Notes under the pieces: generated by a model
What the model saw: the letters and a program-made list of their open reading frames with translations, nothing else
Databases searched by the model: none
What the model was told of the DNA's origin: nothing
In this document: positions 7,481-14,796 of the stretch, piece after piece
Position numbering within the stretch: position 1 is the stretch's first letter
How the letters are laid out: each line of letters begins with the position of its first letter
DNA from: an uncultured Lachnospiraceae bacterium
GTDB taxonomy: Bacteria > Bacillota > Clostridia > Lachnospirales > Lachnospiraceae
DNA: 18,818 bases
Reading direction: 5' to 3'
NCBI GenBank assembly: GCA_902784025.1
Contig: CACZTF010000027.1
Location: 1-18,818, forward strand
Made by a program: the position numbers and the translations under genes

Positions 7481-7530
7481 ATTCTGCCACTTTGCTTAAA
7501 TATTGTCAAGATATACTATCTGTATATCTT
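7481..7530 (-). promoter_or_regulatory. Promoter with perfect 9-bp operator-like dyad
   Basis: On the minus strand a perfect -35, TTGACA (7504-7509), is followed by 17 bases and a -10 of CAGAAT (7481-7486), 77 bases before the 6442-7404 gene. Arms AAGATATAC (7508-7516) and GTATATCTT (7522-7530) form a perfect inverted repeat with a 5-base spacer. It overlaps the upstream edge of the -35, as expected for a dimeric regulator. Confidence 0.65.
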
Positions 7531-7566
7531 ACCGGAAAAATTCTTTTTATTTCTGTATTTTGAGTA

Positions 7567-7604
7567 TAAAAAAAGAACCTGCATAAAAACATACAGATCC
7601 CTTT
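7567..7604 (-). terminator. Intrinsic terminator after rpsR
   Basis: On the minus strand GGATCTGTAT (7591-7600), loop GTTTTT and ATGCAGGTTC (7575-7584) pair over ten positions with some G-U pairs. Seven T follow at 7568-7574. It lies 23 bases after the rpsR stop and ends the rpsF-ssb-rpsR operon. Confidence 0.8.
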
Positions 7605-7626
7605 ATAACACCATTATATTTCCTGC

Positions 7627-7998
7627 TTATTCTACAGTATAAGGCAAAAGCGCTACATGTCTTGCTCTCTTTACTGCAAGTGTAACGGCACGCTGGTGCT
7701 TAGCACAGTTTCCTGTGATCCTTCTGGGTAAGATCTTTCCTCTCTCGGAAATGTATTTCTTGAGAGTGTTCACATCTTTGAAGTCTATCACAAGCTTGTC
7801 GTCCTCACAAAAAGCACATACCTTCCTGCGTCTTCTTACAGGACGTCTTCTCATGCGTACATCAGCACGTTCACCGTCACGCTCACTGCGCTCTGATCTT
7901 TCTTCGCTGTTCTCTGCTGAAGATTCCTGCTTTTCAGCAGTTTCTTCAGTATTCTCTTCAATAACAGCCTCTTCTGTCTTAACTTCTTCTTCTGACAT
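7627..7998 (-). CDS. rpsR: Ribosomal protein S18 with acidic N-terminal extension
   Basis: Residues 49-123 are a normal S18, which binds 16S rRNA with S6 in the small-subunit platform. Seen are the basic start RRRPVRRRRK, the zinc-type CAFC and NCAKH ligands, and RRITGNCAKHQR. Residues 1-48 are an extra tail rich in Glu and Ser, absent from the usual 75-90 residue S18. The upstream start is well supported: AGGAGGA lies six bases before the ATG at 7998. The internal Met49 has no comparable site. It is the last gene of rpsF-ssb-rpsR, 27 bases after ssb, followed by a terminator. Confidence 0.95.
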   Translation of the reverse strand: MSEEEVKTEEAVIEENTEETAEKQESSAENSEERSERSERDGERADVRMRRRPVRRRRKVCAFCEDDKLVIDFKDVNTLKKYISERGKILPRRITGNCAKHQRAVTLAVKRARHVALLPYTVE

Positions 7999-8025
7999 AA
8001 TAATCCTCCTGATAGATTATGCGGA

Positions 8026-8490
8026 TCATTTGAAAGGAAGCCCTTCATCCTCCACACTGTCAGGGATATTCATAAAGTCGCCCGAAACATCAGCCGGAGC
8101 TGCCTGCTCTGCGGCCTGATCTGCATAAGCATTGCCCGCATTCCCCGAAGCAGCTGCTTTACTCTCGGCAAATTCTATATTATCGGCTATAACATCGGTC
8201 GTATACACCGTCTGACCATCCTTATTAACGTAACTTCCCGTCTGTATACGTCCGCTCAGGCATACTTTTGTTCCCTGATGTAAATATTTATTTACGAATT
8301 CTGCCTGCTTTCCGAAAGCAGTACATCTGATAAAATCGGCAGTCTGCTCATTTGAGCCGTTATCCGCTGCCCTTCGTCTTCTGTCTACGGCAAGAGTGAA
8401 GCTTGCTATCTCCATCTCTCCGTTTACGGTATTAGCCATGCGCTGCATAGGATCTCTTGTTAATCTGCCCATTAAAACAACATTATTCAT
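8026..8490 (-). CDS. ssb: Single-stranded DNA-binding protein
   Basis: This 154-residue protein has the OB-fold of bacterial SSB at residues 1-110 (MNNVVLMGRLTRDP, FIRCTAFGKQAEFV, LSGRIQTGSYVNKDGQTVYTT). An Ala/Asp/Gly-rich linker follows, then an acidic tip, DEGLPFK, which in this family recruits replication and repair proteins. The tip normally ends in Phe; here one Lys follows. It protects single-stranded DNA during replication. AAGGAGA about eight bases upstream supports the start. It lies 33 bases after rpsF and 27 before rpsR in the conserved order. Confidence 0.96.
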   Translation of the reverse strand: MNNVVLMGRLTRDPMQRMANTVNGEMEIASFTLAVDRRRRAADNGSNEQTADFIRCTAFGKQAEFVNKYLHQGTKVCLSGRIQTGSYVNKDGQTVYTTDVIADNIEFAESKAAASGNAGNAYADQAAEQAAPADVSGDFMNIPDSVEDEGLPFK

Positions 8491-8523
8491 AATATATCTC
8501 CTTTTTACGCAGCATACAGTGCA

Positions 8524-8811
8524 TCATTCCCCTTCCCTGACGATAAGGAATCTGAGTATATTTGAAGTGATACGTATCTCCTGCTCAATAAGAGCGGGAG
8601 CTTCGGGATCTGCTTCAAACTTTATAAAAGCATACCAGCCCTCGTCCATCTTCTGAATTTCGTACGCAAGCTTTTTCTTCTCCGGAGTTCCCGGATCATT
8701 GATGTTTCCGCCATTCTTGGTAATATAACCTCTTACCTTATCAAATGCGGCATTTCTTTCCTCTTCGTCAATACTTGCACTGACTACCAGCGTCATTTCA
8801 TACTTGTTCAT
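8524..8811 (-). CDS. rpsF: Ribosomal protein S6
   Basis: This 95-residue protein is a full-length S6. It has the N-terminal strand MNKYEMTLVVSASIDEEE, the central KKKLAYEIQKMDEGWYAFIKFEADP, and the C-terminal NILRFLIVRE. S6 pairs with S18 on 16S rRNA in the platform of the small subunit. A strong AGGAGGTG site lies about 12 bases before the start, somewhat far. It is the first gene of the operon with ssb and rpsR. The 230 bases upstream carry a promoter and several hairpins, described separately, so regulation in the leader is likely. Confidence 0.96.
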   Translation of the reverse strand: MNKYEMTLVVSASIDEEERNAAFDKVRGYITKNGGNINDPGTPEKKKLAYEIQKMDEGWYAFIKFEADPEAPALIEQEIRITSNILRFLIVREGE

Positions 8812-8829
8812 TCTTTTTGTTACACCTCC

Positions 8830-8874
8830 TTTTGGTCAAATACGGTCTTCTCCTTCAGACACTTTTTATCAAAA
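8830..8874 (-). promoter_or_regulatory. Candidate S6:S18-type leader hairpin with CCG bulge
   Basis: On the minus strand TTTTG (8870-8874) and CAAAA (8830-8834) close an imperfect hairpin. Its apical stem is GTCT/AGAC, and a CCG (8843-8845) lies in the 3' side. The structure abuts the AGGAGG of rpsF. S6:S18 complexes are known to bind rpsF leaders at a CCG-containing bulge in many bacteria. The match here is by eye and incomplete. Confidence 0.42.
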
Positions 8875-8892
8875 CATTATATTCCGGCTTCT

Positions 8893-8924
8893 AAAAAAAG
8901 GCTGCCAAAACAATACTCCAGCCC
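8893..8924 (-). terminator. Terminator-like hairpin upstream of rpsF
   Basis: On the minus strand GGCTG (8919-8923) and CAGCC (8900-8904) pair, with one further G-U pair, around a 14-base loop. Seven T follow immediately (8893-8899). It lies about 120 bases after the promoter at 9050-9078 and 80 before rpsF. It could act as an attenuator or end a separate small transcript. The stem is short, so strength is uncertain. Confidence 0.5.
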
Positions 8925-9000
8925 GCTAAAAGCCACTATATTCTGATCATGTAAATGTGTTGTCTGGAAAAAACAAGGATAATCCTTCCGGTCAAAACGG

Positions 9001-9039
9001 CCTTCCGCCATGCGGAAAGCAAGGATAAAAAAGATTATC
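9001..9039 (-). other. Structured region in the rpsF leader
   Basis: CTTTCCGC, loop ATG, GCGGAAGG forms an 8-bp stem with one G-U (9001-9019). GATAATC (9033-9039) can pair with GATTATC (8978-8984), enclosing that hairpin. Both lie just downstream of the promoter at 9050-9078, within the first 70 bases of its transcript. No ribosome site or convincing reading frame is present. Confidence 0.4.
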
Positions 9040-9049
9040 ACGGTTAGGA

Positions 9050-9078
9050 ATTTTAGCAAATACACATATCAAAGTCAA
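9050..9078 (-). promoter_or_regulatory. Strong promoter upstream of rpsF
   Basis: On the minus strand TTGACT (9073-9078), a 17-base spacer and TAAAAT (9050-9055) with TGC immediately before the -10 give a near-consensus extended promoter. The predicted start near 9043 leaves a leader of about 230 bases before rpsF. A second TATAAT at 8876-8881 lacks a good -35. Confidence 0.8.
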
Positions 9079-9124
9079 GTTGTTTTTTCAGCTAAAATGA
9101 ACTGCGGATAACCTCTGTGAGCGT

Positions 9125-10039
9125 TTAAAACAGATCCTCCGGATATACGCCCTTATCTTCCAGATCTTTAAGCGCCCCTTTCACAGTTTCTACATCGGCC
9201 TGATATGTAACTCCGAACCATTTATCTTTTGTTTCGAGAACCTTTACAGCCGCACGCCCCTCTTTTATAAGATCGTCCACTACCGTAGGTATAAGATACT
9301 CTCCTTTTACAGGGTTAGTTGCCGGATCATCAAGGAATTCCTTAAAGCCTTTGTCAAGCACATCAAATATCTCCGGTGTAAAACCCCACATATTCATAGA
9401 AACATGACTGCCCGCATCTATGGGACTAATCTCGCCTCCGTCCCCCTCTATACCGGCGCCATCCGGAGTCTTTACGATGTTCTCTGTCTCATTTACACCC
9501 ACAAGATCATTATCTTTGTCAACCACACATACGCCGCGGGTAACAGAACCATTATCGCTCAAGGTGTTTCCGAGTATAAACCCTGCCATACAGAAATCAT
9601 ACTTTTCGGGTGTGCTCTTCGCATTTACAAGATAGTCATGAATATATGAAAAAGCTTCTTTACCGTAATAATCATCAGCGTTTATTACCAAAAACGGCTC
9701 TTTTACAACATCTTTGCATGCAAGTATAGCCTGACCTGTACCCCAGGGCTTCTTCCTTTCCGGATCCACAGTATATCCTTCCGGCAGATCCGCTATCTCC
9801 TGAAAGACATATTCTGTCTTTACGGAATCTCCCAAAGCTTTTATGACCGATGCTTCAAACAGATCCACAAGCTCCCGCCTTGTGATAAATACTACTTTAT
9901 TAAAACCTGCCTTTACCGCATCATGTATGGAATACTCCATGATAGTCTGTCCTTTGGGACCAAGGGGCTCAAGCTGCTTGATGCCCTTTCCGAAACGGCT
10001 TCCCATACCTGCTGCCATGATAACAAGTGTTGTGTCCAT
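9125..10039 (-). CDS. Sugar-nucleotide-type nucleotidyltransferase
   Basis: This 304-residue protein has the nucleotidyltransferase fold used to make NDP-sugars from sugar phosphates. Its signature AAGMGSRFGKGIKQ is at residues 9-22, KPWGTGQA at 97-104, and the metal-binding NADDYYG at 120-126. Length and motifs match a family of stand-alone nucleotidyltransferases common in Clostridia. The sugar and nucleotide cannot be named. The start at 10039 (MDTTLV) is preferred because AAAGGAG lies nine bases upstream; the frame extends to 10060 without as good a site. It has its own promoter but sits directly after the glycan cluster, for which it may supply a donor. Confidence 0.86.
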   Translation of the reverse strand: MDTTLVIMAAGMGSRFGKGIKQLEPLGPKGQTIMEYSIHDAVKAGFNKVVFITRRELVDLFEASVIKALGDSVKTEYVFQEIADLPEGYTVDPERKKPWGTGQAILACKDVVKEPFLVINADDYYGKEAFSYIHDYLVNAKSTPEKYDFCMAGFILGNTLSDNGSVTRGVCVVDKDNDLVGVNETENIVKTPDGAGIEGDGGEISPIDAGSHVSMNMWGFTPEIFDVLDKGFKEFLDDPATNPVKGEYLIPTVVDDLIKEGRAAVKVLETKDKWFGVTYQADVETVKGALKDLEDKGVYPEDLF

Positions 10040-10103
10040 AGTAAAACTGCTCCTTTTCATATTACTTCAAAATATTCATTATAGTTACAAATAATAATAT
10101 ATC

Positions 10104-10112
10104 ATTATACCA
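10104..10112 (-). promoter_or_regulatory. Extended -10 promoter of the nucleotidyltransferase
   Basis: On the minus strand TGGTATAAT (TATAAT at 10104-10109 preceded by TG and one base) lies 65 bases before the start at 10039. No good -35 is present, which is acceptable for extended -10 promoters. Confidence 0.55.
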
Positions 10113-10223
10113 TAGTAATCACATGATAAAAAAGTATAACTCTGATATATTTTTCAGGCTGCATAATTATTGGTTACATTTTAGTTAGATGCCAATCTGT
10201 ATTTGATTAAATATATAATCTGC

Positions 10224-10344
10224 TCCGGGATGTCTCAGCCTGCGGGGTATTCGAAAGTCAATTCCGGTTTCTTTCGACAGGTTCACTTTTACAAGCCCGG
10301 TGCATCGCAACAAACCATAAATCGACTGACGGCTTCTTTGTTGT
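10224..10344. other. GC-richer structured intergenic element
   Basis: The gap between the nucleotidyltransferase and the acyltransferase holds nested complementary arms. CCGGG (10224-10228) pairs with CCCGG (10296-10300). TCGAAAG (10251-10257) pairs with CTTTCGA (10271-10277). CCTG and CAGG arms lie between them. A further CAACAAA (10308-10314) pairs with TTTGTTG (10337-10343). It is clearly richer in G and C than the flanking AT-rich spacer. No T-run follows in either direction, so it is not a simple terminator. On the plus strand a TATAAT at 10214-10219 lies just before it, without a good -35. It may be a small RNA, a leader or an intergenic repeat. Confidence 0.4.
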
Positions 10345-11393
10345 TACGGAAGAATTTTCCTCCCTCCGGGTATCAGCCGGATAAGCGCGGTGACCCCCAT
10401 TGTGATCCCTAAAATAATAAAAGGGGTTATGATACGATATACAATGCTGTGAGTATTCACTTCAAAAGTTTTTATTATTATCTTCATAACGAACCAATGA
10501 AGCAGGTACAGGGCAAATGTATATCCCGAGAAAAAATTAATTACGGCAGAAAATGCCTTTGCCCGCATTAAAAAGCCTCCGGCATATCTGAAAAGAACAA
10601 ACATGCCTATTGAAAACAGCACTGACGGTACATTTTCATATCCTTTAAAAGTTTTAACGATCTCTCCCGCATTTAGGGAATAATAATGCGTACCTGCCAG
10701 ATGTAAAACAAAACCTGCAGCTGCTGCCGCATAAATTAAGATCCTGTGTATTGGTTTTATATCGTATTTCGACAGAAGATATCCCACCATGACGTAGAAA
10801 AGATACCCCATACCCACTCTGACCGCCGCCGGAAATGATATGTCCCAGGCAAAAACCTTTATCAGAAACGGTACCAGGGCATTTATGCAAAAACATGCAA
10901 CGCTGATAAATGTAAATGTTTTTTTTCTTCTTTCTTCCGGCACTGCCGCAAACAAGGGTATTGCCACGTATACACAAAACAAAGGTATAAAAAACCAGTA
11001 TACATTTACAATGTTCCCGGAAAGAAATCCGCTTATTACCCACTCCGGTGTTATGTCAGCAGGCTTTATATCTCCGAGATAAAACAGCCTGAAGAAAATA
11101 CCGGCGGCACTCCATATAAGATACGGTAATACCGCTTTGAAGAAACGCTTTTTAAAATATTCTTTTAAACCGTATCTTTTATTATAATCAAGCAATGTAG
11201 CGCCGGATATCATAAAAAATACAGGAACCGCAAAATAACAGACCGATTCGATCACATTGGCACTTTTCCACCACCGCGCCGTCGGATCAAATGTCCAGAA
11301 GCAGGAATTTACATGCATAAAAACAACTGCAAGCGCAGAAATCACACTTGCAAGGCTGATAAATTGTATTCTTTTATTTGATGCTTCAGACAT
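10344..11393 (-). CDS. Membrane acyltransferase, acyltransferase-3 family
   Basis: This 349-residue integral membrane protein has about ten hydrophobic segments. It carries family marks: His27 in VVFMHVN, PVFFMISG at 57-64, and KKRFFKAVLPYLIW at 81-94. The family O- or N-acylates sugars of surface polysaccharides from the membrane. The Arg that usually lies 11 residues before the catalytic His is Ser16 here. No Shine-Dalgarno site precedes the start; instead a TATAAT lies at 11405-11410, 12 bases before the ATG. It is the last gene of the glycan cluster, 61 bases after the gtrA-like gene. Substrate unknown. A remnant of a relative lies at 18150-18359. Confidence 0.86.
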   Translation of the reverse strand: MSEASNKRIQFISLASVISALAVVFMHVNSCFWTFDPTARWWKSANVIESVCYFAVPVFFMISGATLLDYNKRYGLKEYFKKRFFKAVLPYLIWSAAGIFFRLFYLGDIKPADITPEWVISGFLSGNIVNVYWFFIPLFCVYVAIPLFAAVPEERRKKTFTFISVACFCINALVPFLIKVFAWDISFPAAVRVGMGYLFYVMVGYLLSKYDIKPIHRILIYAAAAAGFVLHLAGTHYYSLNAGEIVKTFKGYENVPSVLFSIGMFVLFRYAGGFLMRAKAFSAVINFFSGYTFALYLLHWFVMKIIIKTFEVNTHSIVYRIITPFIILGITMGVTALIRLIPGGRKILP

Positions 11394-11454
11394 TTTTTTA
11401 CTGAATTATAAGTGTTGATTATTTGTTACGATCATACAGCCCAGTACTTTGCGC

Positions 11455-11880
11455 TCATGACTTCTGCGCTCTGTTTTTAAAAATATACTTCTTCTGAATA
11501 TGATAGCTTATCAAAAACAATACTATATCCACTGCCAGTTTTATCACAATCTCATACGTATTTATCAGCATACACAAAAAGTGAACCGAAACAGAAGAAA
11601 CTATCATCTGGGAAATGCTCAGTGCGTAATATTTTATAATATCACTTGACACCTTGGAGCCGCTTTTAAATACAACCTTTCTGTTTATGATAAAATTATA
11701 GATCGAAGACAATATCCTGGCTAAAACAGTAGAGATAATGATATATGTATCCGGAAAAGCCTTTCCGAATACTATCAAAAATAACTGAAACAATGCCAGA
11801 TCCAGCAGAAATGAAGTTCCTGCGGAAAAGACATATTTCAAAAAAGTCTTATCTGTTATTTTTCCGAATATCTTTTTCAA
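11455..11880 (-). CDS. GtrA-like polyprenyl-phosphate-sugar flippase
   Basis: This 141-residue protein has four membrane segments and matches the GtrA family: FLKYVFSAGTSFLLDLALFQ at the start, NFIINRKVVFKS in the middle, and HIQKKYIFKN at the end. GtrA proteins are thought to flip polyprenyl-phosphate-linked sugars across the membrane for outer-face glycosyltransferases. The start is TTG at 11880, with no in-frame ATG near the N-terminus. An AGGG lies upstream. The gene overlaps the DUF2304 gene by 32 bases, implying coupled translation. The preceding GT2 gene is its likely partner. Confidence 0.85.
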   Translation of the reverse strand: MKKIFGKITDKTFLKYVFSAGTSFLLDLALFQLFLIVFGKAFPDTYIIISTVLARILSSIYNFIINRKVVFKSGSKVSSDIIKYYALSISQMIVSSVSVHFLCMLINTYEIVIKLAVDIVLFLISYHIQKKYIFKNRAQKS

Positions 11881-12241
11881 CGCCTGCGTTACCCTGATCT
11901 TTTTTTTCTTCTGACTCTTTTTCCATGATAGCTATACGCTGGGTGAGCCTTTTTATTTCATTTGTCATTTTTGAAACTGCTGTGGTAAGTGTAAAAATAA
12001 CCATAAGAGACAAACAAAAGCCACAGAAGAAAAGCATATTCATTACACTGTATATACCCAGAAGTCCTGAAAACCATACGATTATTCCGGGAAAAATAGT
12101 CAGTATAAGCAATACAAGATCCAAAACTATCCATGGCAGAATAAATCTTACATCAACTTTGTTTTTTCTTACTCTTGTTACAAGCCACACAAAAATGATG
12201 GAAAAAGCACATATCAGTATGATCTGAAGCTTTAAAGACAT
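11849..12241 (-). CDS. DUF2304 family membrane protein
   Basis: This 130-residue protein has three hydrophobic segments (about 5-22, 33-55, 63-88). A charged helix and coiled-coil-like tail follow (93-130, MTNEIKRLTQRIAIMEKESEE). The LPWIVLDLVLLILTIFPGI segment and the placement of the tail match DUF2304. That family is repeatedly found beside GT2 and GtrA genes, as here. Its role is not established; an accessory subunit of the lipid-linked sugar step is an inference. AGGAGG 11 bases upstream supports the start. It lies 15 bases after the GT2 gene and overlaps the gtrA-like gene by 32 bases. Confidence 0.82.
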   Translation of the reverse strand: MSLKLQIILICAFSIIFVWLVTRVRKNKVDVRFILPWIVLDLVLLILTIFPGIIVWFSGLLGIYSVMNMLFFCGFCLSLMVIFTLTTAVSKMTNEIKRLTQRIAIMEKESEEKKDQGNAGVEKDIRKNNR

Positions 12242-12256
12242 ACTTCTCTCAACCTC

Positions 12257-12955
12257 CTATTTTACCCCTGCAACGATAATGGCAATAGATACTTTAACCA
12301 TATAGTATACAGAATTCAGCGCACTTATAGAAGATTTGCCACCCTGCCGCGGTCTCATGACAACAGGAATCTCACTTACATCATATTTATCTTTTAAAAG
12401 CCTGACTACGCTTTCCGGTTCCGGATAATCTCTGGGATAATCGCTGGCAAATCTTTTTATTACTTTTTTCCCGGCCATTCTGAAACCTGATGTTGGATCT
12501 GTTATAACTTTTCCGGTTATCATCTTTATAAGACCTGTAAAGTATTTTATCCCTGCCCTTCTCATTGTTGAAGATTGGAATCCCTCTTTATCGATATATC
12601 TGGAGCCGATGACCATATCGACATTCTTTTCTTTCAGAACACGCAGCATCTCTTCAACGTAAAAGGCATCATGCTGACCGTCACCGTCCAGTTGGACTGC
12701 AACATCGTATCCGTTTTCGTAAGCATACAAATAACCGGTCTGCATGGCGCCTCCTATACCTAAATTGACCGGCAGATTGATATAGTTTATGTTTTCACTG
12801 GCGCATATGTCAAGAGTTCTGTCCGTTGAGCAATCATTTATCACAACATAATCAAAACCCGGCGCATTTTCTCTTATTTCTTTTATTATCTTGGAAATGT
12901 TCAGCTCTTCGTTATAAGCCGGCACTATAATCAGTTTTTTCATCTCGGTAGCCAT
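12257..12955 (-). CDS. Glycosyltransferase family 2, DPM1-like
   Basis: This 232-residue GT-A enzyme has IIVPAYNEE at 9-17, Asp41 in NDCSTD, the metal-binding DGDGQHD at 90-96, GSRY, and PTSGFRM. The C-terminal RQGGKSSI followed by a hydrophobic helix is typical of dolichol- or polyprenyl-phosphate sugar synthases. It probably transfers a sugar from an NDP donor to polyprenyl phosphate at the inner membrane face. It lacks the two C-terminal membrane spans of GtrB; the DUF2304 and GtrA-like genes directly downstream may replace them. The start is uncertain: ATG at 12955 or 12943, neither with a clear ribosome site. It follows the DUF6020-like gene by 16 bases. Confidence 0.9.
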   Translation of the reverse strand: MATEMKKLIIVPAYNEELNISKIIKEIRENAPGFDYVVINDCSTDRTLDICASENINYINLPVNLGIGGAMQTGYLYAYENGYDVAVQLDGDGQHDAFYVEEMLRVLKEKNVDMVIGSRYIDKEGFQSSTMRRAGIKYFTGLIKMITGKVITDPTSGFRMAGKKVIKRFASDYPRDYPEPESVVRLLKDKYDVSEIPVVMRPRQGGKSSISALNSVYYMVKVSIAIIVAGVK

Positions 12956-12971
12956 ACTATCATATTATAGC

Positions 12972-14789
12972 TTACTTTGCAAAGCGTTTACCCTTTTCTT
13001 CAGTCAGCTTGTCAGTATCGAAAATAAGTGCCAACAGCAGGGGATACGCTATGAAAACAGGAAAAATATATCTGAAATTACTAACAGGTCCCAATATATA
13101 TGTCAGCCACAGCAAAAAATACGGAGATAATATTATCTGTTTTTTCCACCGCCCCTTTGTAAGGAGGACACAGAAACAGAAAAATAACGCCCATATAGGA
13201 AACTGCAGAGAAAAAATATTTACTACTGTCGGAATTTTTTCAAATGCACTGAAATCGGCAATGCGCTCATATATTTTAAGCATACCCGGGAAAAAGCCTT
13301 GCCGTACCGGAGTATAATACTCATTTTCCCTGATATCTGTTTCTATATATTTTCTTTGGGCATATTTATCCACGGACTCTGCAAAAGGATACCAGTAAGG
13401 CAGGTTCAGATCCAGGAATGAAGAAGCATAATATGTTGGATACTCCTTAAACATGGTAAACCACAGCTTGTAAAAAGCATCTGTATTATTTTCAAAATAA
13501 TCCTTTTTAAATGTATACTTTACCGGATCCGAAAACCTTGGATTGTATTTTTCCCCAATGGTTTCATAAGGCAGGTATTTATCTATCTCTTCTTTATGTT
13601 TAACGGGATCCTCGTATTTTACCACCTTCGCTATCTGCTGGGATGGTATGCTTGCCGTTTCACCCAGATCTCCCGGCTGTATCCCCATATTTACAAAAAC
13701 TACATTCGTGATAAGCCAGGATATGATCAGTGGTATAACAAATAAGGGCAATATGTGTTTCCAATATTTTATAAGAACAATAACGGCTATAGGCACAAGA
13801 ACGATAAAAGCATAAAATGCATTATTTCTGAAAAGAATTGCTAAAGCAGAATGTATTATAAAGCTTACCCAAAAACCGGGCATCCTTACATATTTTCCGG
13901 GTTCCTTTACCAGATATACAATGTCTATAACAGTCAAAAGCAGTAAGCAGGCAAAACAAACATCTTTCGTAATACTAAATGAGAGCAGAGCTACTACCGG
14001 ATTTACGGAAAAGAACAAAAACGATACAATGATTATCCAAAAACGCACTTCCCTGTAAAATAGAAGATGTATCAACTTTGCGCACACACCCGATAAAAGC
14101 AGCATCTGGCATATGGAATAAATAACTACCGCTTTTATTCCAATGGTTTTTTCCGCATTTATGCACAAAGCCCATAAAAGGGTGTGAAGAGGAGGATGAT
14201 TCATGTTGAAAGCCGAAAAACCCTCACTTAACCCTTTTAAAACCTGCATGGTCTGATTAGGGATGTCGTATGAAAAAACCCCAGGATAGTATGCTAAGTA
14301 CACCGGCAGCCAAAGCATAAAAATACAGGCCCATACTATAAAATAACGCACTAAAGGATGCATTCTGTATAAGGGATTCCCGGCATAGTGTCGTTTTTCT
14401 CCTTTTTCATTTTTCAACAATCTGAAGAAAAATGCACACAGTGAATATGTTACTGCAAAGAATCCGGCCAATGAGATAACAAACAGTATGATATTTACAG
14501 ATGATGAATGTATATACTCAAAACTGTTTTTATAATAAAGGGTTTTTCCTACATTTACACAAAATGTAAATACCACGGCAAAAAATACAGCGCTTTTATT
14601 TATGACCCCGGATAACGGGCGGGACAAAAGACCAAATATCAAAAATCCCGCAAAGGCTGCAGCGCATGCTATCACCACAGGAATCCCAAATCCGGTCTCC
14701 TCAAAAAACACATACTTCACGGAACCTGCAAAGCATGCGGAAAAAATAAGGTATATGATCACATTTTTAATCAAGGATTTTCTTTCCAT
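12972..14789 (-). CDS. DUF6020-like polytopic membrane protein, GT-C candidate
   Basis: This 605-residue protein has about 12 hydrophobic segments. An outward loop carries YYPGVFSYDIPNQ (167-179) and NHPPLHT (197-203). The His/Asp-bearing loop resembles the first extracytoplasmic loop of GT-C enzymes, which use polyprenyl-phosphate sugars outside the membrane. I place it in the DUF6020 family from memory of these motifs. A hydrophilic stretch near 395-500 lies between membrane segments and is probably extracytoplasmic. The ATG at 14789 has GGTGAG upstream. A GTG at 14816 in the same frame, overlapping the previous gene by 20 bases, is a weaker alternative. Function is inferred from the cluster. 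Confidence 0.82.
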   Translation of the reverse strand: MERKSLIKNVIIYLIFSACFAGSVKYVFFEETGFGIPVVIACAAAFAGFLIFGLLSRPLSGVINKSAVFFAVVFTFCVNVGKTLYYKNSFEYIHSSSVNIILFVISLAGFFAVTYSLCAFFFRLLKNEKGEKRHYAGNPLYRMHPLVRYFIVWACIFMLWLPVYLAYYPGVFSYDIPNQTMQVLKGLSEGFSAFNMNHPPLHTLLWALCINAEKTIGIKAVVIYSICQMLLLSGVCAKLIHLLFYREVRFWIIIVSFLFFSVNPVVALLSFSITKDVCFACLLLLTVIDIVYLVKEPGKYVRMPGFWVSFIIHSALAILFRNNAFYAFIVLVPIAVIVLIKYWKHILPLFVIPLIISWLITNVVFVNMGIQPGDLGETASIPSQQIAKVVKYEDPVKHKEEIDKYLPYETIGEKYNPRFSDPVKYTFKKDYFENNTDAFYKLWFTMFKEYPTYYASSFLDLNLPYWYPFAESVDKYAQRKYIETDIRENEYYTPVRQGFFPGMLKIYERIADFSAFEKIPTVVNIFSLQFPIWALFFCFCVLLTKGRWKKQIILSPYFLLWLTYILGPVSNFRYIFPVFIAYPLLLALIFDTDKLTEEKGKRFAK

Positions 14790-14796
14790 AATTATA

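Noticed and set aside
8877..9065. A 62-codon frame on the minus strand upstream of rpsF
   Set aside because: It would begin inside the strong promoter, no in-frame start has a ribosome site, and the region has terminator and stem structure instead.
10040..10060. Seven extra N-terminal residues for the nucleotidyltransferase
   Set aside because: The AAAGGAG site lies within this stretch and points to the ATG at 10039.
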